In this document: positions 22,427 to 34,639 of the stretch, piece by piece
Position numbering within the stretch: position 1 is the stretch's first letter
Layout: each line of letters begins with the position of its first letter
DNA from: Geosiphon pyriformis
Lineage: Eukaryota > Glomeromycota > Glomeromycetes > Archaeosporales > Geosiphonaceae
Assembly (NCBI GenBank): GCA_016748015.1
Contig: JAAOMT010000128.1
Location: 1,270,607-1,334,606 of the forward strand
Length of the DNA stretch: 64,000 nucleotides
Direction of reading: 5' to 3'
Made by a program: the position numbers and the translations under genes
The notes under the pieces: model-generated
Databases searched by the model: none
What the model was told of the DNA's origin: nothing
What the model saw: the letters and a program-made list of their open reading frames with translations, nothing else

Positions 22427-23170
22427 ATGTCTACTCAACTCGTTAAAAAAACAAAGCGCACCACTATAAGCGATGCGCCAGAATTGGTATCAGCTGCCCA
22501 ACAATAACAAAATTCTTTAAGAAAAGATTTTTGGATTAACATGCTACTTTTTTCAAATTAATTCCGCTTTTGAATACTTAAGCGGAAATTAATTTTGAAA
22601 AAAGTATTTCCGAATGATGCGGCAAAGACATACAGATACTAATCTCCTATATAAATGTCATGTTTTTTTGTGTAGAGCAAATGAGACACTCTAACAGAAA
22701 TTTTGATTAAAGAGAAAGGTGAACAGTTTGCAAACCTCTTTGGATTGTCTGAAAAGAATTTAAAGTTTAACAATGGTTGGATTGCTAAATTTAAAGCTCG
22801 AAATGAGCTTTGCTTAATCAAACTATATGGCAAGACTGCTAATCCACCAATTGAAACTTTACCTGAAAAAATATTAAAGTTGCAAGGTATTTGTCATATT
22901 ATGTTAAAGAATATATTTTCAATGCAAATGAAACTGGATTATTTTCCAATCAAATATTGGCTAAACGAAATCGTGTTCAATATAAAATTGTAAGTATTGC
23001 ATGTTTTTTGCTTGGATTGTTATTTTATTTTATTTTTAATCTATTTTTTGTATTAGAACAAATTTCATTTCATTATTTTTCTTGCAGAAAATACTGCTGG
23101 TATAAAAAAACCAAACCACTTGTAATTAAGCATGCAAAGACTTTTTATTGCTTTAAAAGCATAAATAAAA
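22427..23170 (+). pseudogene. pogo/Tigger-like (DDE) transposase remnant
   Basis: Broken plus-strand frames resemble the CENP-B/pogo transposase family. A basic start (KKTKRTTISDAPELVSAAQQ) at 22440-22507 recalls the helix-turn-helix. Then EKGEQFANLFGLSEKNLKF continues into NNGWIAKFKARNELCLIKLYG (22710-22830), typical of the DNA-binding half. After a frameshift near 22880, IFNANETGLFSNQILAKR (22908-22962) corresponds to the first catalytic Asp region (usually NADETGLF; here the Asp is Asn). Nothing of the later DDE domain is intact. It is a dead copy; a hairpin sits between the two N-terminal pieces. Confidence 0.6.
22545..22606. repeat. Inverted repeat (hairpin), arms 25 and 27 nt
   Basis: Arms 22545-22569 and 22580-22606 pair along their length with two 1-nt bulges; the loop is about 10 nt (core CCGCTT...AAGCGG). 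It lies inside the pogo-like remnant and may be a tiny inserted foldback element. Confidence 0.75.
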
Positions 23171-24386
23171 AGATTTCATTCAGCAACATTATATTTTATT
23201 ATTAGTTAACAATGCTTTCTTTTTATATATAAAAAAAAACAAGTTATTGAAATTGAATCAACAATTTCAACTATAAATAGAATATCAAATAATAATAAAG
23301 AAGAATTAAGTAATACTAAACTTAAAAAATCTGTCAATATTTAATGCAAAAAATTTAAAACAAGAATTTTTATAAAAAAACATTTTAATTCATTAATATT
23401 AGAATTTTTTTTTTTGTCAAATATAATTAAAGTTTTAAATTAAAATATCAATAATATTACTATTATTATTTATTAATTAATTTAATTTAATTTAATTTAA
23501 ATAAAATATTAATATTAATATTAATAAATATTTTTTATATAATATTTTATTTAATTATATATTATGTTTAAAAGCAAAAATTAATAATAAATAAACAATT
23601 GATTATATTATTAAATCATAAAATAAAATTACTTAAAGCACTATTAAAGTTTTTTAAACTATAATAATTTTATTATTAATTGTAATTAAAATTAAATTAA
23701 AAAATAATAATTTATATTTGAAAAATATAAAATTGATAAAATGTGTCTCATTGATACAAAAGTTGTAACTGGCATAGATTTGTTTCATTTTTAATTGATC
23801 GAACAAACCTTTATTTACATTTTTTGTCTTTTGAATACTATTGTTACATTCTAATTCGCTATTGAAGATAAAGCTCTTAGACAAATAATGCTTTGTTATT
23901 CTCGAAAACTGTGTCTTATCACATTAAATAAACAAACTTTTAGCGTTAGCTTGAGATATAAATACATTTTAGTAAAAACGGCGGCTTTTCCTTTTCGACT
24001 AAAAGCCTCAAATAACAACTCTCAAAACCAGTACGTTGCCACTCTGATTTGATAAGCCAAACTGAATAGAGTATTCGATAGTTAAAACATTTTTACAAGA
24101 GGCAGAAGAGATTACAATTTCTAGTTAGAAACATACCTCTTTCGGTCAAATTAAGACGGTAGAGTGGGTTGGCTTAGGTTTCTCAAGTATTGATATTTTT
24201 CCTTTTGTGTCCCAATATCAAATATTTTGTATAAATTAATTCTTTGTATTAAAGGTTGAACAGGAAGTAAACTCTTTACTTTTTGTTGATTTATTTCTTC
24301 GAGATTAAAAATATTCAAGTATTGAAAGTCAAAGAACTTTGCACGACTATTACTACCTTTCTTGAATATTTCCAAACTTTTGTAAA
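23171..24386. other. AT-rich intergenic region, no gene seen
   Basis: Almost pure A/T from 23200 to 23700. The minus-strand frames at 23654-23884 and 24151-24465 have no recognisable content. The last 250 bp should be the promoter of the downstream membrane-protein gene. Confidence 0.5.
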
Positions 24387-25724
24387 ATGTCCAATCAATA
24401 TCCTCCTCATAAAAATGATTATGGTGATGAGCAATACACATACTTTGAAGGTGAAGACGGATCAAGGAATGCTATTGATGATCAAGGACAACCACTACCA
24501 AGAGACGATAATATCCCTCAACCCAATTATTATAGTTCCACTCAACCAATCCCAATACCATCCCCACATTTAACTTCATTGTACCCTTCGAGTGTAAATG
24601 ATCTTGGTCCTCCCATATTTCAACAATCACCCGCGTTATCCACTGATTATTATGATCCAAATAACCCAGTCTACTCTAATCCTAATCTATACCCGAATCC
24701 TAATCTATACCCGAATCCTAACGTATATCCACAAATATCACCTGGAACCACCCCCCTTCAACATCCTCTCCCAATAATACCCTCACCACCACAACAACAT
24801 GGATCACCGTACAACCCGACTTACTCATTCGCAGCAAATCCATATTCAAATCCCGCCCCTACTCAATTATCCGCCACAGAATCACAGCAGTTCCAAGATT
24901 TGACACCCACTTTTATCCCCCCATCATCACCTCCCTATAAACAAATCGTTTCACCTGCATTCAAAAATCCGGGGATTGAACCATCAAACCCGCACCTTTA
25001 TGCGCCTTCAAGAACCCATAATTACTCCTCATCATCAAACCCTCTCACCGCAGACCACAACCGATATGATAATTATTCTTCTTCATCAACATCACCCCTC
25101 ATCCCAGACCATGCACTATCTGATAATCACTCGTCATCATCAGGACCACAACCACCAAAGACTTATGGTCCTCATTCAGACAGTAATTTATCAGCACCAG
25201 CCGCAGCTCCAAAGATGACCGCCCCACAGTATACAGATAAACCGATAGATTCAAAACGTGGTGATCGTGGCAACAAAAATCGTAATAATGGCATTGATTG
25301 CTGTACAAACGATTGTTGTACTTGTTGCGGATGCATTCGATGTACCTGCAACCTCATCTCAATTTTATTCGCAATCTTGTTTATCATTGGAGGACTTACT
25401 TTATTCTATTATTCAACAAAATTGCCAGAAAAATGTCCTGAATGGTGTCATTCGGATAATAGTGTTGTGTTCAAAAATGGGACCTCAATTGCTGGGTTTT
25501 CGAATACTTCGATACCCGGGACAAGTTCCATCAATAATGCCACACAGGACGTGACCAATAAGTGTGCTAATTTATGTCAGAATGGGATAAATAAGGGATT
25601 ACATTATTCTGGAATTGGGCTGTTAGTGATTGGTGGTTTGATGTTAGCCTGGCAAGTATTAAGCGCATTGTGTCGGGTTGGTCAAAGTGGTGGACGAGGA
25701 ACTGGATGCTGTTATTGCTGTTGA
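24387..25724 (+). CDS. Proline/serine-rich protein with two membrane segments and Cys clusters
   Basis: Single open frame of 445 aa starting MSNQYPPHKNDYGDEQYTYF; not recognised. Residues 1 to about 290 are Pro/Ser/Asn/Tyr/Gln-rich and low complexity, including three tandem copies of YPNPNLYPNPNV-type units from a 21-bp DNA repeat near 24675-24740. A dense Cys stretch (CCTNDCCTCCGCIRCTC) precedes the first hydrophobic segment (LISILFAILFIIGGLTLFYY). About 55 residues with five Cys and several N-glycosylation sequons follow, then a second hydrophobic segment (YSGIGLLVIGGLMLAWQVLS). The protein ends in GTGCCYCC. A layout with both termini cytosolic and an external Cys-bonded loop fits. The Cys clusters beside the membrane could be acylated; this is inference. 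No function is assigned. Confidence 0.7.
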   Translation: MSNQYPPHKNDYGDEQYTYFEGEDGSRNAIDDQGQPLPRDDNIPQPNYYSSTQPIPIPSPHLTSLYPSSVNDLGPPIFQQSPALSTDYYDPNNPVYSNPNLYPNPNLYPNPNVYPQISPGTTPLQHPLPIIPSPPQQHGSPYNPTYSFAANPYSNPAPTQLSATESQQFQDLTPTFIPPSSPPYKQIVSPAFKNPGIEPSNPHLYAPSRTHNYSSSSNPLTADHNRYDNYSSSSTSPLIPDHALSDNHSSSSGPQPPKTYGPHSDSNLSAPAAAPKMTAPQYTDKPIDSKRGDRGNKNRNNGIDCCTNDCCTCCGCIRCTCNLISILFAILFIIGGLTLFYYSTKLPEKCPEWCHSDNSVVFKNGTSIAGFSNTSIPGTSSINNATQDVTNKCANLCQNGINKGLHYSGIGLLVIGGLMLAWQVLSALCRVGQSGGRGTGCCYCC

Positions 25725-26289
25725 GATTTTTATATTGTTGAAAATCGTATTTGGAGGAAAGAGAAATTCACAATGGAAGAAAGAAAATGTGAATATTTCA
25801 TTAAAAATACTTTATTTCATGCATATTTATAGTGTAAATGTAAATATATTTATTTTTCTTTAAGTAAATGTATATTGTTATTTTAACATTGAAGATATAC
25901 AGTGTGTGAAATTAAAACCAAGTTTTATTATATTTATAAAACAAATATATATATTAAAGCTAACAAATTACATGTTTATACAGATATTTAGAAAATTTTC
26001 AAAAAACAAAACTGTAAACCACATTAAAAAAATTTTTGTTTACAAAAATTTTTCAAAGGTTTTAAAACAATGTATATTACAAAATTTTTTTATGAAGTTG
26101 TTAAATATAATTTACAAAATTGAGTTTAAAAATATTTAATTATGTTACTTTAATGATTGATTTTTTGTTAATGTATTGTTAATTAATTAATTCTTTTATA
26201 TATTTTTTTAGTTTATATTATTATTATCAATATTATTCAAAAAAAAAGTGTTTTGTTACATTTAAAATTTTTTGTATTGTAATATAATT
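25725..26289. other. Intergenic, no gene seen
   Basis: 3' flank of the membrane-protein gene, then AT-rich DNA up to the tail of the minus-strand LINE. Short open frames (25906-26139) are AT-driven. Confidence 0.5.
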
Positions 26290-26425
26290 TTTTTTTTTTA
26301 TTTATTTATTTAACGAATAAAGTCCAAACGCAACTTAGAACTATACATCAAAGAAATGATCTAAACTAAGTGCGAATCATGCACTTTTTATACATGACCA
26401 GCCACTCGAGCCAGTTAGAACAACA

Positions 26426-29400
26426 CTATACATCTATATTAACAGAAACCGAGTCACCAATACCTGAAAAAAATGAACAAGATTTGTGAAAACCAAAACG
26501 AACACCAAAAGCTTTAGCAATACCAAGCAATTTAATCACACCATCTGAGAATCTTGAAACCAAACCAGAAACTGAGACAGGAATCGAGCCATCCACCGGG
26601 ATTAGGTCATTCTTTTCCATGTATGCACAATGCTTGGCACGGACCAACCAAATGTTATTCCTAAAAGTGACACAAAAAAAGCATACAAAATCAGTAATTT
26701 TGACGTCAGTAATCTTGGGATCATGGAAGATGGAAACAGCCTCCCGAAACCATCCTCTGAAAACAAAACCCTTGTAAAGAGCTAAGGACACCAGGAAATC
26801 TGAAGCACAGGTTGACAGCAGCTGCAATACATTAGAAGAAGAGATGGAAAGACCAGAAATTGCCTTCCAAGAAGACATACAAGATTCCAAAACCTGACGA
26901 TGAGCTAAATCATCAATTATACAAGAAAACACATGATCAGATACCTCCACCTCACCACAATACAGACACAGAACACTCAGGTAGCATCTATCATAAATGC
27001 ACTTTCAAACAGCCATGAGAAGTTGACGGTGCAAAGCCTTTATTAAGTAAGTATGAACGTCAGCAGTGCGCCTGTTGGTAAAACCTGTTGCCATATGCAA
27101 ATCAGAATGCCAAACCCTGGAAAAACTAGGCCAATCAACATCCAAGTGCAAATCTTTAGGTAGAAACTCAGAACTGGAACTGACCTCCCAATGCGCCTGA
27201 CAAACAGCATGAAAAATATCTCGAGCAAAGTGTCTAGAATTACCAGACACAATACTATTATCTGCCAACAAAAAACATTTATCAACACAAGAAGAAAGAA
27301 ACCAATTATAGAAAGTCACAGCGTCAGCAATGCTGTCGGCTCAATCATTCCCCGATACACCAGAGTGATCCTTAATCTTGTGTCAGCTAACCCTTAAATT
27401 CTTACTGCGAATAACATTTCTAATATGCCGGCACTTGACTCAGCACTGATTGTGAAAGTCAGGATACATCAAGTCAACCTCTGACATGTAAGCATCCAAG
27501 ACTGTCTGACTGTCTGAAAACAGACAAACAGAGTGAGCCACAGGTACATACTCCAGAGCCAATGCTATAGTCTGCAATTCTGCCAAAATAGATAACATCA
27601 AATCCTGAACACTAATACCCAAACCCAAGTTAATGTCCTCAAAAAAGGCAGCAGCCCCAGCTTTACAACCAGTCGTGCCCAAATTTTTTAATGACCTATT
27701 CATATATACAGACAAACTATCAGCATCAACCCAAGAGAGATGGTCACATACAGACACAAATCATCAGAACCACAAATGTTAACAGGACCAACACCAACTG
27801 AAACTGAGGGAGAAGAATGGAAGGCCACAAGAAACTTGACTGAACATTTGAACCACTCAAGGACTGGACCACAAGAATCCAGTCTCTTCTATCGCTTAAA
27901 GATGAGCCAGCTAAAGACATTACCATGGCGATCCCGAAGCTGGTCCACAAAGGCAACACCATAACGCCGAAGGGACGGCAAAAACTTGAAAAACAAAGAC
28001 TCGCCAAGAACAACAGACATAAGAACCCCACCGCAAAACCAGAAAGCACTGGCCAAAGAACCACCCAAAGACAGCTTGCAGTCAAGAAGGATGGAAACTA
28101 CACCAGCCAAGAAATTATTAGAAACACTAACACGAATACGAGTAGGAGAGATCAAGGGATGAATAGGCTGCCAGCACAGAACTTGCAAGTCATGAGACTT
28201 GTGACTAAACATATGCCCCAAAATCTCAATAGAGTTTGCAAAACTGATAAGTAAAGCAATTTTACTTTCTGACTGACACTGTGAAAAGAACTTTAAACCA
28301 TAAAAGGAAAAATGGTGGATTGTATTACTAGGAAAATCTTGCAGGAGACCAGATTTAAGTTTCAAACATTTGTGAACCAGAGCATCCCATTTGTTGCACA
28401 TGCCAACAGAAACCAAGCTGAACTGTATTCTATAGCTGATTATAAGATAAAAGACTGCTGACACCAGATATAAAAATTGCTTATTCGAAACTGCCTTCCT
28501 CAAGACCAGATTAGTGAAAAAACGAACATCTGAATTTGCTTTAGCCAAACTAGGCTTCAAAAGACCCTCAGTCGAGAGAAAAATACCCAAGTACCAATGA
28601 GATTCACCCTTTTTGGCAATGGATATCAGCGAGCCACTGATGGAGAGAAAAAGATTGCTAACCCTACTATTAATAGGAATTGCTACTGTCTTGTTGTTAT
28701 TGATTGAAAGGTTATTAATATGAAAAATTTGCCAGCTACATTAAGAATATGTTGAGTAACACTTTAACTGCTACCAACTCAGATTGTATCATCGACAAAA
28801 GCACCAGCAGCAAAAAAAGAAGATAGTCCAGCCTAAGATTCAATATGACCACTTTTAGACACAAAATGAGAATTCAACCTATATCCATACACACTTCCTT
28901 GACGCTTGACTTCACACAATAGAGAGTCATAAAATATACGCCACAGAAGTGGGGAAAAAACCTCTCCTTGATCCAGACCATCGTGTACATGATAGCCATC
29001 CGTCAAACTAAAATTTGTCATCACACGGTTGGTACAATTCTTATAAATACTGCCAAAAAACTGAATAAATTTGCTGCACATCTTAATCCTGACCAAACTC
29101 TTCTCGAGGTGTTCCCAGCCAACCAAATTGTAAGTTTTTCGCATGTTCTGTAAAAGCAACCAGAGCTTCTGGTTTTTCTCTAGAACATTTTCAACAACTA
29201 AACCAATAGCAAAAATAGGTGATTGAGTTGCCGTACTCTTTAAAACTGAAAAATTGTTACCATGTAGGACATCATGAGAGCTGCAAGCCAGTGAGATCTT
29301 GTTTGAAAGAATCTTGGAGAGAATTTTGCAGGCAGTTTTGATTAAAGCAATAAGATGAGTATTCGTAAGAACACCCTTCTACTTATAGAGCTTGGGAATC

Positions 29401-31100
29401 ATTGAAATCCAAGCCTCCCTCCAAGAACCAGGTATTGATTCACAAGATAGACAAGAATTCAACAGAACCAGAAGCAAACCCAAAACTGACTCATCACAAT
29501 GTTTCTATAGTTCATTAGAGATACCCAAAAGACCAGCAGCTTTGCCATCAGGCAGATTAGAGACCACATAATGCAACTCGTCAAAATCAATCACACATAT
29601 TACCCCAGAGAAAGCCTTATTAAAAATGTAGTCCAAAGGTCAGTACTAACAAGACCAAGCATCAGAGACATCATCGACCACCAACCGCTTCTTGGTCTAT
29701 CTTTCCATAATATTGTCAACTTTAAATTTTACCAAATCAGGCTCAAGAATCAACTCGTCGCCCATGACCAAATGATCCAAAACCACCTTATGGAAGGGTT
29801 GTTCCAGCACGCTTCTAATTGTGTGACCTTTATCTACCTCAAAATTCTCCATCCTCTTATCTATAACAGATCTGATGTTTGCTTTTTTAGCCCTCAAAGA
29901 CTCAGCAAGCTTGAATGCATGATAAGATCTCCTAGCACCAAAGAGAGCAGAATGAACATCATCAGTGCCAGCACCAGAATCCACCAAACTCTGCACAACC
30001 GAAGTTCTAACATCATCCAAGGAAACCCAATGTCTCATAAGAGACTCAAAATTTGCAACACACTTCTTATGTGAGGCCTTGACAATCTTAGAAACCAAAA
30101 GCTTCAATTTGTGAAATCTCGAAGATTCCTTGGTGAAAACATTATTGAAGTCCTTAAATCACTTTTTCTTAAACACTTCACTAGTTGAGAGAACCAATAT
30201 CTTGCGAACAATGTCCCACATTGCATCCAAGTCTAAAAACCACGCAGAAGTGACAAACTCATCTGAAAACATCATAGTGTTGGCCAATGTGGCACCTTTA
30301 AAATTGTTTCATCTAACCCTATCAGCACTCTTAAAATTGAACTTCCAATGATCCTTATTTGCCTGTTTTCGAAGAGAATTCAACTGCATATCCAAAAGTC
30401 CACCCAAGCCTATGGACACAAAAACAGCCTGGTGATCCATGTTATAATGTTCGCCAACCTCCAAAACATCACGATGTATGATTGCACTGACCAGACTTGA
30501 GAAAACAAACACATAATCAATAGTCTTTTTTACACCTCTTGAATTCTCCCATGTAGGACTTTTTGCAACTGAACTACCTGACAGAGAGTTGACTAGTCCC
30601 AAATTGAGGCACTTCTTAAAACTTGCACTTTTATACAAACCATTTTCATTGAAATCACCCCCAAGAATGACAAAAGAAGATTTATTAACAGCCTTTGTAA
30701 TGAAAGAGTTAACCTCACCAGTCTGAGAAAACCAAACCACCGAAGAAGCACCTGCATAAAGCCCCAAAATCGATACCGAAAGTTTATTTTTGAACAGCAA
30801 CTTGATAGATAGGAGCTAGCCAGACACCTTAGAAATCTTGCACACATGTCTTGCCAAAGAAGAATTTACGATGATCATAACACCAGCACCCAGATAACCA
30901 GAATCCAAGCCAGATGTAAACACCCTTATACCATTAAATTTGTTAACAATCCAGGGGCGAACCCTCCCCTTTAACTTTGTTTCCGTAAAAATTGAAATTA
31001 AATTGTTCATGTCATTGTGCCAATGAATAATGTCATCCTGTTTCGCAGAATTGGTCATTCCTCTAACATTGTATGTGATGACTTTCCAAACAAGCTCACT
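26426..31100 (-). pseudogene. LINE ORF2: AP endonuclease, reverse transcriptase, RNase H
   Basis: Starts within about 30 nt of the ORF1 stop (VWKVITYNVRGMTNSAKQDD). Endonuclease: ETKLKG, ILGGDFNENG, IDYVFV and DHQAVFVSI between 31085 and 30390. Reverse transcriptase: LDQGEVFSPLLWRIFYDSLL near 28900-28970 and AFVDD near 28785-28800; the next codons read TI then TGA where a Trp is expected. RNase H: a D...E...D set (VYMNRSLKNLGT, LAELQTIALALE, LFSDSQTVLDAY) at 27440-27740, with the first Asp changed to Asn. A conserved C-terminal part with a CxxC pair (VLCLYCGEVEVSDH) ends at 26426. Frameshifts lie near 28600 and 27880. Not functional as read. Confidence 0.78.
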
Positions 31101-31114
31101 TATTGAGAAGAGAG

Positions 31115-32904
31115 TTAAGAGTTTGCACTACCAGCCAAAACCAAACTTTCAAAATGAGCAGACAAGCTTAACACAGATTTGGAGAGTTCCTTCAACATAT
31201 TTTCTAACCTGGTAACTTGGGGGGACACCGATGAGTCCACAATTGCAGTAGTCTCATCATTAGTGGTTTCACCTGAAGTCACTCCCATCACTATATCACT
31301 CTCCGGATTCTGTGATGGGGGGGGGGGGGTTACCAGCAGTTGACATCCAGGACTAGGCTGAGAAACTATTAGCATGAGTGAATCCAATCTCTTAGCCAAC
31401 TCACCAATTTGTCTCACAAGGCTGACAAGACTGCTTTTAATACTGACTAGACGTTTTTCCAATTCATCTACAATGGGAGGGAGAGGTTCACCATTAATAA
31501 TGGAACCAAATTGTGACTTGCTACCAGAGGAGGGAGGAGTGGGAGAAGCACCAACAACCGATGCCCAAGTTTTACTACTGAATGCCAGGGGATGGGAGCA
31601 GATTTCTTTGCGTAAATCTTCACCAGCCTGAGCTGGTCCTGAGCTGAAAGGACAGCCCTTCTGCCATTCAGAACTGCAGCATCCTTGACAAACCTACAAC
31701 TAAGAGACATATGACCAAAATTCTTACAAACTGTACATGATGCCAAAGAAAGACGAGACCATTGAAGACCAACACCCTTTATAATCAGAGTCACTGCTAT
31801 TGCATTAACCAGATCCAATTCAGAACCAAAACACACAGAGGCGCAATGGGCATGAGAATAATTCGAGGGATTGTGATCAATAAAGCAAGTTTTCCCACCA
31901 ATAGAACCAATAAAGTCTCACAAATCATGAGTTGTGGTTCTCACGGGGAGAGTATGTAGCAAAGCCCTAAAACTATCCCTGGCATCCCATAATTGTTTGT
32001 CAATATCAGCTCTGGCCACATGAACTGCATTTTTCCCAATAAGGATGGACCACTTAGAAGCCAATAAATCAGCCTGTGTTTGATCTTCTAATTTGACAAT
32101 CACCTTTTGCCATAAACTTATCAACTGCATTTTGATCATCTTAATCTTTCCAAATTCAGACACCACAGCATGCACAGCCTCCACAGAAGTTCCCACTGGA
32201 ATTTCCTTCAACACAATAGCCCGATTCGTACGATTGTTGCCAGGGCACTTGAGATTGGTGTTTATCACAACACCATAATCATTGGTCATTTTTGCTGCCA
32301 CCATCATCACTTTTTTAGAAGTAAAAGATGCCCAAATAATACCACCAAATTTTGAGGAGGTAGAGGCCCCCCCAAAACTATTCACACCAGAAAAAATTTT
32401 TCTGACATAAGCTAGTTTTTCTTAAGATGACTTGTCAGCGACCACTTCAAGATCAATATCTAGAGCAAAAAATTTTCTGACCGAGATCTGCACTGTATGT
32501 TTGAGAGAGAAAGGGGGAAGGAGAGAGAGTAACTCATCCAAAATATCATCATCATTATCATTTTCTATGTCAAAGTTAATAGTGTCAAGAAGCTTCCCAA
32601 GAGTATGCTTGGTAACAATCTTTTTGGAACCCTTAGGTGTCATATTAGTATCAACACTACCAGACTCTTTTCCGCTTTCTTGCCTGAAGCTAGTTTCTTT
32701 CACCAAACATTCTTCCTCTATATCAATGCTATTGGACTCAGTACTATTGCCAGTTTCTGAACCTCATGAACAATTATTCTGAACCTTAGTATCAACAACC
32801 TTATCACCAGAACTATCTTCTAGAGCACCACCTCTCCTCTTTTTTCTTGAAAGAACAGATTTGAAGTCATCATTAAAGCCAGAAACTTTAGCAGTTTTTT
32901 TCAT
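31115..32904 (-). pseudogene. LINE ORF1 (gag-like) with RRM-like segment and CCHC zinc knuckle
   Basis: First ATG at 32904 (MKKTAKVSGFNDDFKSVLSR). Acidic and basic low-complexity sequence is followed by an RRM-like block (AIVLKEIPVGTSVEAVHAVV, then KMQLISLWQKVIVKLED) near 32080-32230, and a zinc knuckle C-x2-C-x4-H-x4-C (CTVCKNFGHMSLSC) near 31690-31735. A C-terminal helical segment that could coil (31115-31300) ends the ORF. The product should bind element RNA. Breaks: TAA/TAG stops near 32422 and 31918, and a frameshift near 31465. A G13 run (C13 in the sense strand) at 31317-31329 encodes part of a Pro run and may slip. Confidence 0.75.
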
Positions 32905-33049
32905 AACAGCAATACTACAGCCAACAGTGGCCTCATAGTCAAGAATAAAGGGTTTGGATTTATCATACTAAATTGTAAAAATAACTTCTTTTTCAAAAAA
33001 CTTTTGACTCTTTTTTGGGAATTTTGAATGAAAAAGAGAAAAAAGTTTT

Positions 33050-34532
33050 TACTTTTTTAATATAATTTTTGTTTATTTAGATTATATTATTTATAAAAAC
33101 TATAATTAATAAAAAAAAGTTAAAACAAAAAATATTATTAATTTTGTTTATTTTAATAATATTTTAAAATCTATTTTATAATTTAAAACCAAACTTTTTT
33201 CTTAATTTTGTATATTAAAAAACCATAAAAGATTTTTTAAAAAAGAAAAAAAATTTTATCTTAATTAAATTATTATATACTTTGTAATTATTAAGTAAAC
33301 TAAAATTTATTATTACTTTTTAATTTTGTTTTTACAAATATGCTTAAAATTTTAACAACTTTTTATATATTTTTATTTTATTAAACTTTTTTTAAATAAA
33401 ATTAACTTAAATACAATAATTAAAAAAAAGATTTTTTTATTAATCTCTTACCTATAATAAAACTCTTGAGATTTAGAAAAATTTAATTATATTTGTTTTT
33501 TTTATTTGTTTTTTTTTATCTTAACTATTTTTTCAATATAAATTTATTTATAATTATAAAGTAAATTAATAATTTAATTAGTTTTATAAATTTTGATAAG
33601 ACCAGAGTAAAAAATTATCTTAACACAAAAAAAAATTATGACTTATATATATATATATTAAAGAATTTTGGTTAATAATCAAAAAAATTTATTGCTAATT
33701 TTAATTTTGTAAATTTTTGGTTGGATCTTTAATTATAGATGTATTTAAAAATAATAATACTATTAAATATTATTTTTAAAATAATAAAATAAAAAATAAG
33801 AAAAATAACATTAGTAATTTGTCTAATGTAAATAATTTAAAAAGTACAATAATAAAAAAAACTAATTTTGTGAATTTTAATAATTTTAGTAATAGTAAAT
33901 ACATAGATAAAATGACATTTAAAAATATTTATATCTGGTTTTACAATTTAAAAAAATCTCTTAAAAAATTGGTATTTAATAACTTTATAATAATAAAATT
34001 TTTATTTTTTTAACTCCTTTTTTAATTGGTCTTATTTGTACTTTATTATAAATATTAAAGAAAAAATATGCTTTAATTCAGTTAAATTTTTTGCTTTAAA
34101 CATTAACTTTAACATAATATTTAACAAAATTTTAAATAATAAACTTAAATATATTAAAAAATTGTTCTATAAAATTAATAATTGAAAAGTTTTTATTTTT
34201 TCAAAATTTTAAAGCATTATTTAATTTATATTTATCTTTAGATTTAGTTTAATTTTGATTAAAAAGCTGGCTGTAAACAAAAAAATTTTGGTTAATATTA
34301 ATCTAAAAAAAATTAATATCAAATTAAATTAAAAAATTATAATTAAAAAAATTTTAGTAAATCTGTCTTAAATTAATATTATCCAAATTTAATAAAGTTG
34401 TTTCAGTTAAAATACAGCTTATTAATCTTTAACAAAAAGCACTGGTTAAGTTTAAAAGTTCTAAATTTAATAATCTAATTGTTTTTAAATAAATAATTTT
34501 ATTAGATAAAAATTTGATACATATTATTAAAA
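33050..34532 (+). mobile_element. Outer (older) LINE, left part: 5' end and ORF1 N-half
   Basis: Heavily AT-eroded plus-strand LINE. The frame around 34070-34320 reads FNIIFNKILNNKLKYIKKLF and LILIKKLAVNKKILVNINLK, which aligns residue for residue with the ORF1 of the inner LINE. Around 34410-34532 KIQLINL-stop-QKALVKFKSSKF aligns with KMQLIGLWQKALIEYE, the Trp codon now TAA. The sequence stops at a 12-bp target site, where the inner LINE begins. The 5' end near 33050 is approximate and lies head-to-head with the minus-strand LINE. Confidence 0.65.
34521..34532 (+). repeat. Left copy of 12-bp target duplication of the inner LINE
   Basis: ATATTATTAAAA; the right copy ATATTGTTAAAA is at 41425-41436. 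They differ by one transition. Confidence 0.6.
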
Positions 34533-34639
34533 AAAAATTTAAAAATCTTTTTTTTGTTAATCCCTTAGCCATAATGAGAGCAAAATTTTATCATAGAAAT
34601 AATATTTTTTTTTTTTTGTTATCTTTTAGTTATTTCTTC

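Larger units (their letters stand above)
26290..32975 (-). mobile_element. Near full-length LINE (ORF1 with CCHC knuckle; ORF2 APE-RT-RNase H)
   Basis: A minus-strand non-LTR retrotransposon. Its 3' end is marked by an A-rich tail, read on the plus strand as T(11) plus (ATTT)n at 26290-26313. ORF1 (about 31115-32904) and ORF2 (about 26426-31100) follow each other closely. Both are largely readable but broken by a few stops and at least three frameshifts. The order ORF1 (knuckle), endonuclease, RT, RNase H matches the Tad/I-like groups. It is much less decayed than the plus-strand LINEs next to it. Confidence 0.85.

Noticed and set aside
27740-28254. Plus-strand ORFs rich in Thr/Lys/Arg
   Set aside because: They lie antisense to LINE ORF2 and reflect its codon use.
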